Both the position numbers and the translations under genes were made by a program. From Notoacmeibacter ruber (GTDB lineage Bacteria; Pseudomonadota; Alphaproteobacteria; Rhizobiales; Rhizobiaceae): a DNA stretch of 62,661 bases. The notes under the pieces were generated by a model. It made no database searches, had not been told where the DNA came from, and was given only the letters and a program-made list of their open reading frames with translations. Position 1 is the first letter of the stretch. Each line of letters starts with the position of its first letter. This document shows positions 40,166 through 49,016 of the stretch, one piece after another. The stretch is from contig NZ_RCWN01000003.1 of assembly GCF_003668555.1 (NCBI RefSeq), positions 1-62,661 on the forward strand, read 5' to 3'.

Positions 40166-41491
40166 CTACCGGGGTTCATGTCTCGATCGTGTGAGCTGAC
40201 GCATCAGTTCACGCGATAATTCAATGTCTGATTCACCTGCCGGGTTATCTGAAGTTGAAGCGGCCGCTGGCCGCCCGTCGCCCTTGTTCGGGTCATGCTT
40301 GGCGCGGAGGAGCGCCATGATCATCGGCCAAGTCGAAAACTGTCCAAGACGTGCTTTTTCTGTCAGGGTACGAAGATAGCCGCCCGCACTCACGATCAAG
40401 TGGGACCGCTGGAGAATTGCGCTCACTGTTATCGCCGCCTGAACATCGCCCATCACATCGACGGCGTCTCGCCAAGCGCTGGGGCTGATATCCAGCATCG
40501 ATCGTGCCGTCTGGGCTGTAGCAAGAAAATCCTTCCAACTGCGTACGGCCCCGGCAGGCATAAGATCGATCAATGCGGGGCATGCATCCAACACGATTCC
40601 TAATGGCAATTGCCGTTCCGGCAAGTTCAGCAGGTTGCCATTGGTCATCGCCGGATCAATCTCTCTTCTCTTATTTTCGGAGCCGTGTTCAATTTCAATA
40701 TGAGGGTCTGGACTTGAATCTTGTATATGACGCTCATTATGGGACTCATTGCCGTCCGGATTCTGCGTATTCACGAATGTTTCCAATAGCTCATGAACTT
40801 CAGTCCAAAGCTCCTCAAGCTCTTTGCATACGGCATCGACAACGGTCTTTGAGGGTGTGCGGGGCAATCGTCCGATGATGTCCTGGTAGTGTTTGGAGAC
40901 CTCTGACCAATTCGCCGGCGCGCGCTCTTGAACGCCAAGATCGATCATCTTCACAATATCGCGTCGCAAAAGCGTCAAGCGTTCACGCGAAACCTTAAAT
41001 GCTCTCTTTTCGCTCTCGACGTCTTCTGCCATCGCATGGAGTTCATCGGCCCTGGCCACCAGGGGTGATAGGTCAAATCCATAAACCTGCTCGACATCGC
41101 CGGACGCACTCTTTCTAGCAAAGCGCTTTCCGTTCGGGCTGTCTCGACGGACAATCAAACCGCATTGGACAAGCACGGACAAATGACGTCTCAACGTCGA
41201 AGGGGGCATACCGTTGGCACGTGTCGTCAGGCTTTTATTGGAAGGCCAGACGATCGGCCTGTTCTTGCTCGAAAGTTCTGCATCCGGATAAAAGCTCAGT
41301 AGCGCGTTCAGTATCGCCAGAGCGCGGTCGGTGGCGCCGATCGCCTCTTTTGCAATCCGAACAGACCGAAACACCGTCCACTTGTCGACAGTCAAGCCGC
41401 CGGGCAAGTCTGCGGCTTCATTCAAGCGAGAAAATTGGCCGAGCGTCATCGACCGCCGCCCGAAGGGCGTCGCTGCGATCAGTGTCTGCAT
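40166..41491 (-). CDS. repC: RepC replication initiator
   Basis: A 441-residue protein of usual RepC length. The N-terminus (TPFGRRSMTLGQF, GGLTVDKWTVFRSVRIAKEAIG) is characteristic; the winged-helix region has SNKSLTTRANGMPPSTLRRHLSVLVQCGLIVRRDSPNGKR (about 103-142). In this family the origin of replication usually lies inside repC. It is the third gene of the repABC operon and is controlled by an antisense RNA in the gap to repB. Confidence 0.93.
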   Translation of the reverse strand: MQTLIAATPFGRRSMTLGQFSRLNEAADLPGGLTVDKWTVFRSVRIAKEAIGATDRALAILNALLSFYPDAELSSKNRPIVWPSNKSLTTRANGMPPSTLRRHLSVLVQCGLIVRRDSPNGKRFARKSASGDVEQVYGFDLSPLVARADELHAMAEDVESEKRAFKVSRERLTLLRRDIVKMIDLGVQERAPANWSEVSKHYQDIIGRLPRTPSKTVVDAVCKELEELWTEVHELLETFVNTQNPDGNESHNERHIQDSSPDPHIEIEHGSENKRREIDPAMTNGNLLNLPERQLPLGIVLDACPALIDLMPAGAVRSWKDFLATAQTARSMLDISPSAWRDAVDVMGDVQAAITVSAILQRSHLIVSAGGYLRTLTEKARLGQFSTWPMIMALLRAKHDPNKGDGRPAAASTSDNPAGESDIELSRELMRQLTRSRHEPR

Positions 41492-41658
41492 GATTTCACC
41501 TATCGATAGGCAGCAGAAATGAGCTCGCCGAAATGACGCATTTGGCTCGATTGAACCTTGACGGATTTTCCCGGAAATGCGATTCTCTAGGTGCTAACTA
41601 GTGAGAAGGGCTTCCGGATGTTTTTCGGGGGCCTTTTTCTTTTGCCGATTGATCCTTT
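41492..41658. promoter_or_regulatory. repB-repC intergenic incompatibility region
   Basis: A 167-base gap, typical for repABC, with an antisense RNA gene on the plus strand. The repC mRNA leader transcribed from the other strand would pair with this RNA and fold to hide the repC ribosome site. Confidence 0.8.
41593..41644 (+). ncRNA. repABC countertranscribed RNA (ctRNA, incompatibility)
   Basis: A plus-strand promoter, TTGACG (41558-41563), 17-base spacer, GATTCT (41581-41586), predicts a start near 41593. The transcript ends at a hairpin (about 41609-41633, GGCTTCCGGA against TCGGGGGCC with G-U pairs) followed by a T tract to 41644. Size and place fit the small antisense RNA that limits RepC synthesis in repABC plasmids. 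Confidence 0.75.
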
Positions 41659-42750
41659 CTACGTGTTGTTGGTGCCGGAAACCGGCTTTGTCGAACTCGA
41701 AACCTTGGCAGCTGCCAAGGTTTCCGTCCGATCCTCGGAGCCAGCCTCCTGGTTGAATCGTTCAACCAGGCGCGGCAATTCTGCTTGAATGAAGTCGGAA
41801 AATGCCTGGCCATATTGATCAGACAGTTTCATACGAATCTCGCGCGATGAGATGGCCGCTTTGGCGATCACGTCTCCAGAGGGACCTTTGAGGGAGAGCA
41901 AGCCTGTTTGATCGGCGTTCTCGTTCTTTTCCGACGCTGTTTGCCGGGCTATCTGAAATCTCTCATCCGACGTTGAGACCTTGGCAGCTGCCAAGGTTTT
42001 TAGAATACGCTTCACTGAGGAGCGATCGCCCTCGATCGCCTTCGCCAGAGCAACCCATCGCGGTCGGCCGACCTTCGGCGCTCGCCCGATCAGCTCGATC
42101 AGTTCGACAGGTATAATCGTGTATACGCGCCTCATTTTCGCAAGTTCAGTGTCATCGAGCGAAAGAGCCGCTTTGATATCGCGTGGCCTGACATTTTGTT
42201 CGGCCATCCGAAAGGCAAACAATGCGCGTTCGATCCAAGTCAGATCCTGCCGATCAGAATTTTCTATGCCCTGGGCAAGCACGAGTTCCGTATCGCTCAT
42301 TGGTGATACAACAGCTTTGACAGCCACGCCCAACTCGCGAGCTGCCCTGCAACGGCGATGGCCGAATATAACCTGAAAACGGTCATCCTTTGCGGGATGA
42401 GGACGCAGATGAACGGCCACCTGCTGCCCTTCTGCCTCGAAGCGACGCTTAAAGCCCTCGAATTCGGCACTGCGATCATCAGCCAGACGATCCGCGAACG
42501 GTGAGGGGTCAATCAATTCGGGGTCAATTTCCTGAATTGCCCCGCCACTCTCTACGACGGCAAGTAGCCTGTCGCGCTCTTGACGTATTTCGCCCAAAGA
42601 ACGCTGAGCAGCGCCAATGACTCCCGCTCGCGGCACCGCTCGTGACGGCGCTGTGTCACTAACAGTTCCGGAGTTTTCCGCCTCGTTAGTTGCAGATGAA
42701 AGTGCGCCAAAATTTGCGACGATCGATTTCGCATTGGGCTTTTTACTCAT
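41659..42750 (-). CDS. repB: RepB partition protein (ParB family)
   Basis: A 363-residue protein. The N-terminus starts MSKKPNAKSIVANFGAL; the ParB domain includes IDPELIDPSPFADRLADDRSAEFEGFKRRFEAEGQQVAVHLRPHP and FQVIFGHRRCRAARELG (about 75-150), followed by the HTH region. Two parS-like palindromes lie inside its coding sequence and both encode LAAAK. The ATG overlaps the repA stop. Confidence 0.93.
   Translation of the reverse strand: MSKKPNAKSIVANFGALSSATNEAENSGTVSDTAPSRAVPRAGVIGAAQRSLGEIRQERDRLLAVVESGGAIQEIDPELIDPSPFADRLADDRSAEFEGFKRRFEAEGQQVAVHLRPHPAKDDRFQVIFGHRRCRAARELGVAVKAVVSPMSDTELVLAQGIENSDRQDLTWIERALFAFRMAEQNVRPRDIKAALSLDDTELAKMRRVYTIIPVELIELIGRAPKVGRPRWVALAKAIEGDRSSVKRILKTLAAAKVSTSDERFQIARQTASEKNENADQTGLLSLKGPSGDVIAKAAISSREIRMKLSDQYGQAFSDFIQAELPRLVERFNQEAGSEDRTETLAAAKVSSSTKPVSGTNNT
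41699..41724. promoter_or_regulatory. parS: parS-like palindrome 1, inside repB
   Basis: A perfect 26-base palindrome centred between 41711 and 41712, with core CTTGGCAGCTGCCAAG. Its core matches the repABC parS pattern TT-N2-C-N-GC-N-G-N2-AA. It lies near the 3' end of repB. Confidence 0.75.
41978..41997. promoter_or_regulatory. parS: parS-like palindrome 2, inside repB
   Basis: ACCTTGGCAGCTGCCAAGGT is a perfect 20-base palindrome, identical to the core of palindrome 1. It lies in repB around codon 255. Two identical copies, 280 bases apart, support a functional RepB-binding site. Confidence 0.75.
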
Positions 42751-43961
42751 TTCCGCCCCCAGCTCTGTAAAATCAGATCGAGGATTCTGTCATTGACGGA
42801 ATCGATTGAGTCTCTTGCCCGCCGCAGCGTATCTCGAGCCACGTTACCGGACTCAAGCTCGTAAAGAGTGCGTTTCGCTAGCCCTGCGCTCTCGATCGCC
42901 GTGCTTTCCACCGCCGTCGGCGCCAAAACATCCTCTGCGAAAAGATGGCGCAACATCGAAACGACTTGCGCCTGTGGCTGATCGTTCGGATCGTGGCGGG
43001 TGATAAGATAGTGGAAGAAGTCCTGGGCGAGCTCTCCGCCTTCCGCTTGGATGGTTCCGATCAAACCATCCATCATGAGCAGGAATTGGCTCATGGACAT
43101 GACGTCAAGCATGGCGGGGTGAACGGTGACAATGATGCCGGTCGCCGCGTATATTGCCCCAAGTGTGAGGAAGCCGAGAGAGGGCGGCGTGTCGAGCACG
43201 ACGATATCGTAGTCGTCTTCGACTTCGCCGATCGCCAGCCTCAGGCTCTCGAAAAATATGCTGTCTCGAGATACCTTCCTGTTGGCCAGAACATGAGGGG
43301 TTTCGTGCTCATACTCCATGACCTCAATATTTCCAGGAACGAGGTCGATGCCCGGGAAATATGTTTTGCGAACGATTTCGCGCATCGGCCGCTTTTCGTC
43401 TCCATAACGAAGCGCGGCGTAAATCGTCTCGTTCTCTCCTACGTCGAGTTCAGGCTGGGCGCCAAACATTGCCGACAAAGACGCTTGGGGATCGAGGTCG
43501 ATCGCAAGCACCCGGTAGCCATGAAGCGCCAGGTAGTGAGCCAAATGCGCAGCAGTCGTCGTTTTGGCGCTACCGCCTTTAAAATTGATGATGCCGAGGA
43601 CCTGAAGATGCTCGCCCTTTCGGCGATGCGGCAGGTAGCGCAGCGCGTCTGAAGGCTTCTGTTCCGCAAAAAGGCGGCGTAACTCATTGACCTGATCTAG
43701 CGTGTAGACACGGTAGTTGTTTTCCAACCGATCAGGAACGGGACCTTTACCCTCATTGGACAACAGACGAAGCGTCGGCTCTGGTATCGTTGTAAGCTTC
43801 GACACCTCGTGCGTCATGAGACGGCGAAGTGATTTCTGAGCCTCTGGCGGATACATGCGCTCCCGGATCGACTGAAGCTGACCGGACAGGAGACCAGCAT
43901 GACGCATGATCTTCTGCTCGGGACTTTCCGGTCTTTGATTGAGCGACATGTGCCTGTTCAT
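42747..43961 (-). CDS. repA: RepA partition ATPase (ParA family)
   Basis: A 404-residue protein. The N-terminal region (about 20-110) includes an HTH-like segment (KLTTIPEPTLRLLSNEGKGP) that binds the operon promoter, as in RepA proteins. The deviant Walker A is NFKGGSAKTTTA near 128, with LAIDLDPQASLSAMFG and VLDTPPSLGF following. It partitions the plasmid and represses repABC. First gene of the operon. Confidence 0.94.
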   Translation of the reverse strand: MNRHMSLNQRPESPEQKIMRHAGLLSGQLQSIRERMYPPEAQKSLRRLMTHEVSKLTTIPEPTLRLLSNEGKGPVPDRLENNYRVYTLDQVNELRRLFAEQKPSDALRYLPHRRKGEHLQVLGIINFKGGSAKTTTAAHLAHYLALHGYRVLAIDLDPQASLSAMFGAQPELDVGENETIYAALRYGDEKRPMREIVRKTYFPGIDLVPGNIEVMEYEHETPHVLANRKVSRDSIFFESLRLAIGEVEDDYDIVVLDTPPSLGFLTLGAIYAATGIIVTVHPAMLDVMSMSQFLLMMDGLIGTIQAEGGELAQDFFHYLITRHDPNDQPQAQVVSMLRHLFAEDVLAPTAVESTAIESAGLAKRTLYELESGNVARDTLRRARDSIDSVNDRILDLILQSWGRK

Positions 43962-43977
43962 GTGGTGCCTTCGCTGC

Positions 43978-44015
43978 TATCGGGTTCGAGGTGATATTCT
44001 GCCTCTAACCCGATA
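43978..44015 (-). promoter_or_regulatory. Likely RepA operator
   Basis: TATCGGGTTCGAGG (43978-43991) and CCTCTAACCCGATA (44002-44015) form a 14-base inverted repeat with one mismatch, 17 bases upstream of repA. RepA-family proteins bind such palindromes near the operon promoter to repress it. Confidence 0.6.
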
Positions 44016-44930
44016 CACACCATCCACGATTCTTTGATTCCGTCCAGCTTTTTTTGGTTAACGAACGCTCAACACAGCAGTACAGGCTATTTGGCCACCG
44101 ATATTCGAACATCTTGGCTATGATGCAATGCACGCTTATCCGAAGGTCGAACTTGTCGGAGATGAAGTGGACGATCAGTCAGATCGCCTTGGCAACGGGC
44201 ACTCGATCCATATGGCCAAGCCCCGGAAAGGGCAGGACAAAATAGTCCAGGAATCCGCAATGGCTATTCGATTTTAAGAGACGGTCATCTCTGATTTTTA
44301 ATCAGAGAACCGATTTAACTTTGATCGAATGATCACCTTCTCAGCGGACGACCGATCTGATGTCGGGCTAATATTTGACAAGCTGGAGTCGAGCAAACGA
44401 TCCCACTCGCTGTCCACATGCAACCGGGTTGATGAAGGTTTTTCACTCTTCTTGGGCCAAACAGTTCGAAAGGATAAAATGCGAATGCGTTTCACGTACT
44501 GAATAAGCCTCTGAGATCGTGATACAATCGACATATCTAGTCCTGCATGGTCGATAGTGCCGGGTTGTCGGCTGGTGAATCGCACACAGAGCTGACCCGG
44601 TTAGATACAAGACCGAGGCGTCGATCAATCTTTCTTGATGTGATCACTGATTTGCGGCCTAAAAGTGGCACTTTGCAGTGTTGATCTTATGCGGCTGTCC
44701 ATCAATGTAGGGGGCAAGCTCCCTTACCACGGGGTTTACACCCGGTGACTATTAGAGCCTCGACTGTTTCTATTATGCCGATCTCCCCTCCAAGGGGAGG
44801 CAATCGACAGAGACGTGAGCTTCCAATCTATGGAGCGAGTTGCGGTAAAGTCCTCAGCGGAGGTGACCTGAGCGCCGACTTCCTCCAGCCTTTGGGAGGA
44901 TCCGCCGGTTGATTACTGGCCTCATGCGGC
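44016..44930. other. Gap upstream of repABC without intact genes
   Basis: About 900 bases. Two simple hairpins (CTCTGATT/AATCAGAG near 44293-44309 and CCCCT/AGGGG near 44791-44803) are seen. The open frame 44298-44585 on the minus strand has no recognisable features. The repA promoter should be near 44020-44070 but no clear boxes are found. Confidence 0.45.
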
Positions 44931-44934
44931 CCTG

Positions 44935-45500
44935 GTTACCAGTCTCGATTTTATTGCAAATTCCTGCAGCGTGAGATTGCCGAGGGATGAATGGGTCTGA
45001 TCCGGTTGTACCTCCTTCCAGGCGGTGATCTTCTGGCGGGCCTTGGCCAGCGATGAGAACAGGGTTTAGTTCAACAGATCGTCCCGGAAGCTGCCGTCGA
45101 CGACTCAATGAATGCGTTTTGAATTGGCTCTCCCGGCGCGATGTAGTGCCAGTCAATCCGTGTTTCCTGGCATTATCTGAGCATGACCATACCGGACAGT
45201 TCCTTCCCATTCTCGCTGACCACGGTTCTCGGCCTGTCGCGCCGGGCTTTAATCGCCGAAAGTTCCCGCGTCACGCGCAGTCCGGAAAGCGACGTGTCGG
45301 CGACAAGGGCAAGGCACCCTCGGCTGAAGTCATGAACGATGACGAGCACGCGGAACCGACGACCGTCGTTGAAGGCGCCCGAGACGAAGTCCAGGCTCCA
45401 GCATTGGCCTGCGTGTGCCAAGAGCCCGTTTCCGGCCGCCGCGCTCGAACACGGGCCGACTTGGAAGTTCCGACACCGTATCCCCGCCATTCCTGGCTTC
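44935..45500 (-). pseudogene. IS3-family transposase OrfB, decayed
   Basis: Pieces of a DDE integrase in shifting frames. RKRALGTRRPM is followed by WSLDFVSGAFNDGRRFRVLVIVHDFSRGCLAL (with the first Asp) and VVSENGKELSGMVMLR (where the second Asp has become Glu). A further piece has WHYIAPGEPIQNAFIES with the third acid, then TAWKEVQPDQTHSSLGNLTLQEFA. At least two frameshifts and stops are present. Related to the IS407 subgroup by eye. Confidence 0.7.
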
Positions 45501-45679
45501 CAAAGCGACCTTCGTCTTGAACTATGGCGAATGCTGCATGCATTCCAACATCTCTGGTCTCCTCAACGAAGACCGGTAGACAGTAAAACTTGGCTTACAT
45601 TAGAGTTCAAACCCAATCAGCACATTGAATGAGCGTCGCAAATCAGATTCAGAGCGTCCAGACGGTTTTCTGGGAGGTG

Positions 45680-46419
45680 ATGATGAGTAGGCTTTTCTGG
45701 TTGAGCGATACGCAGTGGGCCGTGATTGAGCTGCATCTGCCGAAGAACCAGCCCGGCGCGCGGCGTGTCAATGACCGGCGCCTCATCTCGAGCATCATTC
45801 GTGTCCTCAAGACTAGGTACCGCTGGTGCGACTGCCCGCCGGAATACGGCCCTTCAACGACCATCTAAAACCGCTTTAACCGCTGGTCACGTCGCCAGTT
45901 ATGGGCGAAACTGGTCGAGGCTTTAGCTGGCACCGTCGCGATCACGGAAAGCACATCCATCGATTCTACCTATATCAAGGCGCATCGCTCGGCGCATGGC
46001 GGCAAAGGTGGGCGAAAGCGCAGGCTATCGGCCCCTCACGCGGCGGTCAAACCAGCAAGCTTCATGCGCTGACCGACGTACTTGGACGACCTTTCGCCTT
46101 TGCCCTCACGCCCGGAAACGTCTCTGACATGAAGGCAGCCCCGGTGCTGCTGTCGCAGTTGAATGGTCCTCACTACCTCCTCGCCGACAAGGGCTATGAT
46201 GCCAGTGCCATGCGATGTGTCTTGCGCAGGCAAGGGACCGTCCCGGTCATTCCTGGCCGCCTCAACCGCACGCGGACGATTGTCTATGACAAACGGCGCT
46301 ATCGAGAACGCTTTCTGCCGTCTCAAGGACTTCCGCCGCGCGCAACCCGTTACGACAAGCTCGCCCACAACTTCCTGTCCGCCGTCGCCCTCGCAACACT
46401 CATGGCGTTCCGGGTCTGA
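45680..46419 (+). pseudogene. IS5-family transposase, decayed
   Basis: The first frame has MSRLFWLSDTQWAVIELHLPKNQPG and RYRWCDCPPEYGPSTTI followed by an in-frame TAA at 45866-45868. It continues as NRFNRWSRRQLWAKLVEAL and IDSTYIKAHRSAHGGKGG. Another frame then resumes with GPSRGGQTSKLHALTDVLGRPFAFALTPGN, ADKGYDA and RYDKLAHNFLSAVALA. One stop and at least two frame changes make it inactive, though a natural frameshift may explain one of them. Confidence 0.72.
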
Positions 46420-46432
46420 ACGAGTCTCGACC

Positions 46433-46885
46433 CTAGGCCGCGTGGACAAATTTGAGCCAGTATCTGGCGGTAGCGAGGTGGACCATGCCGAGGAAGCTGT
46501 TGGCGAGTTGGTCGTAGCGGGTAGCGATGGCGCGGTTGATCTTGAGGTGGCCGAACATGCGCTCGATGCGGTTGCGCTGCTTGTAGAGGGCCCGGTCATA
46601 CTCGATCTTCACCCGGCGGTTGGAGCGGCTGGGGATGACGGGCTCAATGTTTCGCTTCGCAAGGTCGGTACGGATCGCATCGGCATCGTAGCCCTTGTCG
46701 GCAAGCAAGGCATTGGGGGTGCGTTCGGGTAGGATGATCAGGGCATCGTACGCCTTGCAATCTGCCGCCTCGCCGCCCGTCAGGTGGAATGCGAGCGGTC
46801 GCCCAAGGGCGTCGGCCATGCAGTGAAGCTTACTGGTGAACCCGCCCCGCGAGCGGCCAAGAGCGCGTCGATGAGCCCCCCTTTT
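46433..46885 (-). CDS. IS427-like transposase, OrfB frame (C-terminal DDE part)
   Basis: This frame holds the second half of the DDE transposase: HRRALGRSRGGFTSKLHC, LLADKGYDADAIRTDL with the second Asp, and the RNRIERMFGHLK motif with the final Glu. It should be made as a -1 frameshift extension of the A frame at A4G6 (plus-strand 46876-46885). No independent start with a good ribosome site is evident. Confidence 0.7.
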   Translation of the reverse strand, partial: KRGAHRRALGRSRGGFTSKLHCMADALGRPLAFHLTGGEAADCKAYDALIILPERTPNALLADKGYDADAIRTDLAKRNIEPVIPSRSNRRVKIEYDRALYKQRNRIERMFGHLKINRAIATRYDQLANSFLGMVHLATARYWLKFVHAA

Positions 46886-47244
46886 CCGCCCGCTGCAGAG
46901 ACATGGGCGCGGACGGTGGTGCTGTCGATGCTGTAGTGGCCGGCGTCGGCCATGATCTCGGCCAGCGTCACCGCGACGATCTCCCAGATCCCAGCCTCGC
47001 TCCATCGCCGGAACCGTCGATAGATAGTGTTCCAGCTCCCGTATTTTGGCGGCACGTCGCGCCACGGCGCCCCGCACCGAAGCCGCCAGAGTATGCCGTT
47101 GACGATCGAACGGTTCTGTTCGGGAGGCCTGCCCCGACCCCGGTTCTTGCGCTCGATCGGCAGCAGGCCCTTGAGGATGCGCCATTCCGCTTCGGTGAGA
47201 TCGCCCCGGCTCAAGCCTACCTCCAAAAGGCAGCCTTGAATCAA
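46780..47244 (-). CDS. IS427-like transposase, OrfA frame
   Basis: About 154 residues. LTEAEWRILKGLLPIERKNRGRGRPPEQNRSIVNGILWRLRCGAPWRDVPPKYGSWNTIYRRFRRW is the typical DUF4096 N-terminus of IS5/IS427 transposases; then DSTTVRAHVSAAGGKGG holds the first catalytic Asp. After the slippery site the frame reads a short unrelated tail. Frameshifting should join it to the B frame. Confidence 0.75.
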   Translation of the reverse strand: MIQGCLLEVGLSRGDLTEAEWRILKGLLPIERKNRGRGRPPEQNRSIVNGILWRLRCGAPWRDVPPKYGSWNTIYRRFRRWSEAGIWEIVAVTLAEIMADAGHYSIDSTTVRAHVSAAGGKGGLIDALLAARGAGSPVSFTAWPTPLGDRSHST

Positions 47245-47326
47245 CCTCGTCGCACTGCGTCAATCGCCCCATGCGACTGTCAGCACCGCGATTGCGCCGG
47301 CCGTCGCTTTGCGGAATAAGTCTCCT

Positions 47327-47554
47327 GTGACAGCCATCCCCATAGATGAAGCCACACCACGAGCATCGACGCTGAGGCTGGCGGTGATGGGGTTCCTGAC
47401 CTTCTGGTGTCCCTATGTCTTTGTGTGGTTCATCCAAAAACCCGAATACCCAACGATTTTCCGCCGAGCCTTTAATGCGTGGGCGATCTTCTGGTGCGGC
47501 TGCGCAGTGCTGTTCTTCGTCGTGCAGTTCGTCACAGGCGATCAGCCCGGATAA
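47327..47554 (+). CDS. Small two-helix membrane protein
   Basis: About 75 residues from a GTG at 47327. Two transmembrane segments, LAVMGFLTFWCPYVFVWFI and AFNAWAIFWCGCAVLFFVVQF, are joined by a short charged loop KPEYPTIFRR. No domain is known to me. It lies just outside the IS5 element and transcribes away from it. Confidence 0.5.
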   Translation: MTAIPIDEATPRASTLRLAVMGFLTFWCPYVFVWFIQKPEYPTIFRRAFNAWAIFWCGCAVLFFVVQFVTGDQPG

Positions 47555-47774
47555 GCTCAGGCCCTCCCGCTCCGAATTTGTCCACGTCGTCTAGTGTCCG
47601 ATTTGCGGGGGTGTAGCGCAGTCGAATTTCCCAGAGGAGTTCATTTTCGTGTAATATTTCAAAATCATATCGACCTTCAGAGTTATGTATTACTGTTGCA
47701 ATCTAGATATCTGAGTGGCATGAGATTGCTGAACCAGAGATCAGAAATTTTCGTTGAAAGAGCGACTAGGCACT

Positions 47775-49016
47775 ATGAGGAGTAGGTTGGCACAACATCT
47801 CGATGATCTTCATGATTGGTTTTGGAGACGCTTGGCATCTAGGGCCCGAGCTCCGAAAAATGGCATAGTCGAATTTCAGGAGCCGAAGACCGAACGCCTT
47901 TTAGAGGCCGATATCTGCATTGTAACCTATTGCGGTTTTCCTGGAGGCAATGCCGTGACCACCATCACTGAAGCGCAGACCTTCAGAGACGCCGGATATG
48001 ATGTTGCGATCGTGAACTGCAGCATTAAGAAAAGTCGATGGAAATGGGGCTGGGTATCAGAGCGGTATCTCGCCGTCTCCGACCTGATGTATCTCGGCCA
48101 TCGCCTGCGGCGGATCAGCTGCCGAACAGCGATCATTCGAGGCCCTCGTATGGTGACGACCCGGAACTTCGAGCGACTGGCGAAGAAGATGTGTCCGGAA
48201 CGAGCAATTTTCGTGATCAACAATTCCGCCTACAACGAAGACGGCTCGGCAATCTTCTCTTGGGCAGACCTTCATGAACGGATCGGGGCGCTCGGATGGC
48301 CCGCCGTCGAAATCTGTCCTACCGGGCCGATAATTCGCGCTGAGTGTCTGCGCGAGATGCCGGCAGAAGAAATCGATCTTTCCGATCGCGATTGGCCCCC
48401 GGTCATCGACGCCTCAGCATTTCAATTTACGCCACGCTCGCAGCTCTCAGAACCAATCGTCATCGGCCGTCACGCCCGTGACCATCCCGGCAAATGGCTC
48501 GACGAACGCGCGGAGCTTTTAAGAGTTTATCCAGACAACGATCCATCGATAAGAGTTTCTATACTCGGGGGAGCAGAAACAGTTGATAGAGATCTTGGCG
48601 GCATACCGTGTACTTGGTCGGTCGCGCCATTCGGGCTAAATAGTGTCCAAGACTATTTAAGTACATTAGACATCTTTGTGAATTTTCCGTCCCCTAGTCG
48701 ACACGAAGCGTTTGGCCGAACGATCATCGAGGCAATTCTTTCGGGTTTGCCGGTCATCCTGCCGTCCCGTTTCGAGGCGACCTTCGGAGAACTCGCCTTT
48801 TATTGCGCTCCGCAGGAGGTTCGTAATCTCATCGGAAAAATCGCTGCGGATGATCCCGGACGAATGGTTTTCTTGCAAAGGGCAAAGGAGGTTGCGACAG
48901 ATCTCTTCTGCTCTCCCAGCCTGCTTCTGCGCCTGGACGCTCGCACGCAAAATCAGAAACCCGTTCTAGACGGAGCGGCTGCGCGCTGGCGTCAGACGAT
49001 ACTCTCTAGCTTGTAG
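47775..49016 (+). CDS. Glycosyltransferase, GT4-like
   Basis: A 413-residue protein with GT-B features. The N-terminal Rossmann part has ADICIVTYCGFPGGNAVTTITEAQTFRDAGYDVAIVN; the C-terminal domain has IVIGRHARDHPGKW, then VNFPSPSRHEAFGRTIIEAILSGLPVILPSRF, the EX7E nucleotide-sugar binding region (Glu in HEAFGRTIIEA). It probably adds a sugar to a surface polysaccharide. The ATG at 47775 is preferred to a TTG at 47754. It converges on the Stealth-type gene. Confidence 0.82.
   Translation: MRSRLAQHLDDLHDWFWRRLASRARAPKNGIVEFQEPKTERLLEADICIVTYCGFPGGNAVTTITEAQTFRDAGYDVAIVNCSIKKSRWKWGWVSERYLAVSDLMYLGHRLRRISCRTAIIRGPRMVTTRNFERLAKKMCPERAIFVINNSAYNEDGSAIFSWADLHERIGALGWPAVEICPTGPIIRAECLREMPAEEIDLSDRDWPPVIDASAFQFTPRSQLSEPIVIGRHARDHPGKWLDERAELLRVYPDNDPSIRVSILGGAETVDRDLGGIPCTWSVAPFGLNSVQDYLSTLDIFVNFPSPSRHEAFGRTIIEAILSGLPVILPSRFEATFGELAFYCAPQEVRNLIGKIAADDPGRMVFLQRAKEVATDLFCSPSLLLRLDARTQNQKPVLDGAAARWRQTILSSL

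Larger units (their letters stand above)
46433..47265 (-). mobile_element. IS5-family (IS427-like) insertion sequence
   Basis: Encodes transposase in two overlapping frames. Frame A starts at 47244 (MIQGCLLEVGLSRGDLTEAEW) and has the start of the DDE domain, DSTTVRAHVSAAGGKGG. Frame B continues with RRALGRSRGGFTSKLHCMADALGRPLAFHLTGGEAADCKAYD, ADKGYDADAIR and RIERMFGHLKINRAIATRYDQLA. The outer boundaries are approximate, as inverted repeats were not located. Confidence 0.75.

Noticed and set aside
44298..44585. 95-codon minus-strand open frame upstream of repABC
   Set aside because: No family pattern, no ribosome site, and it overlaps a hairpin at its 3' end; likely chance.
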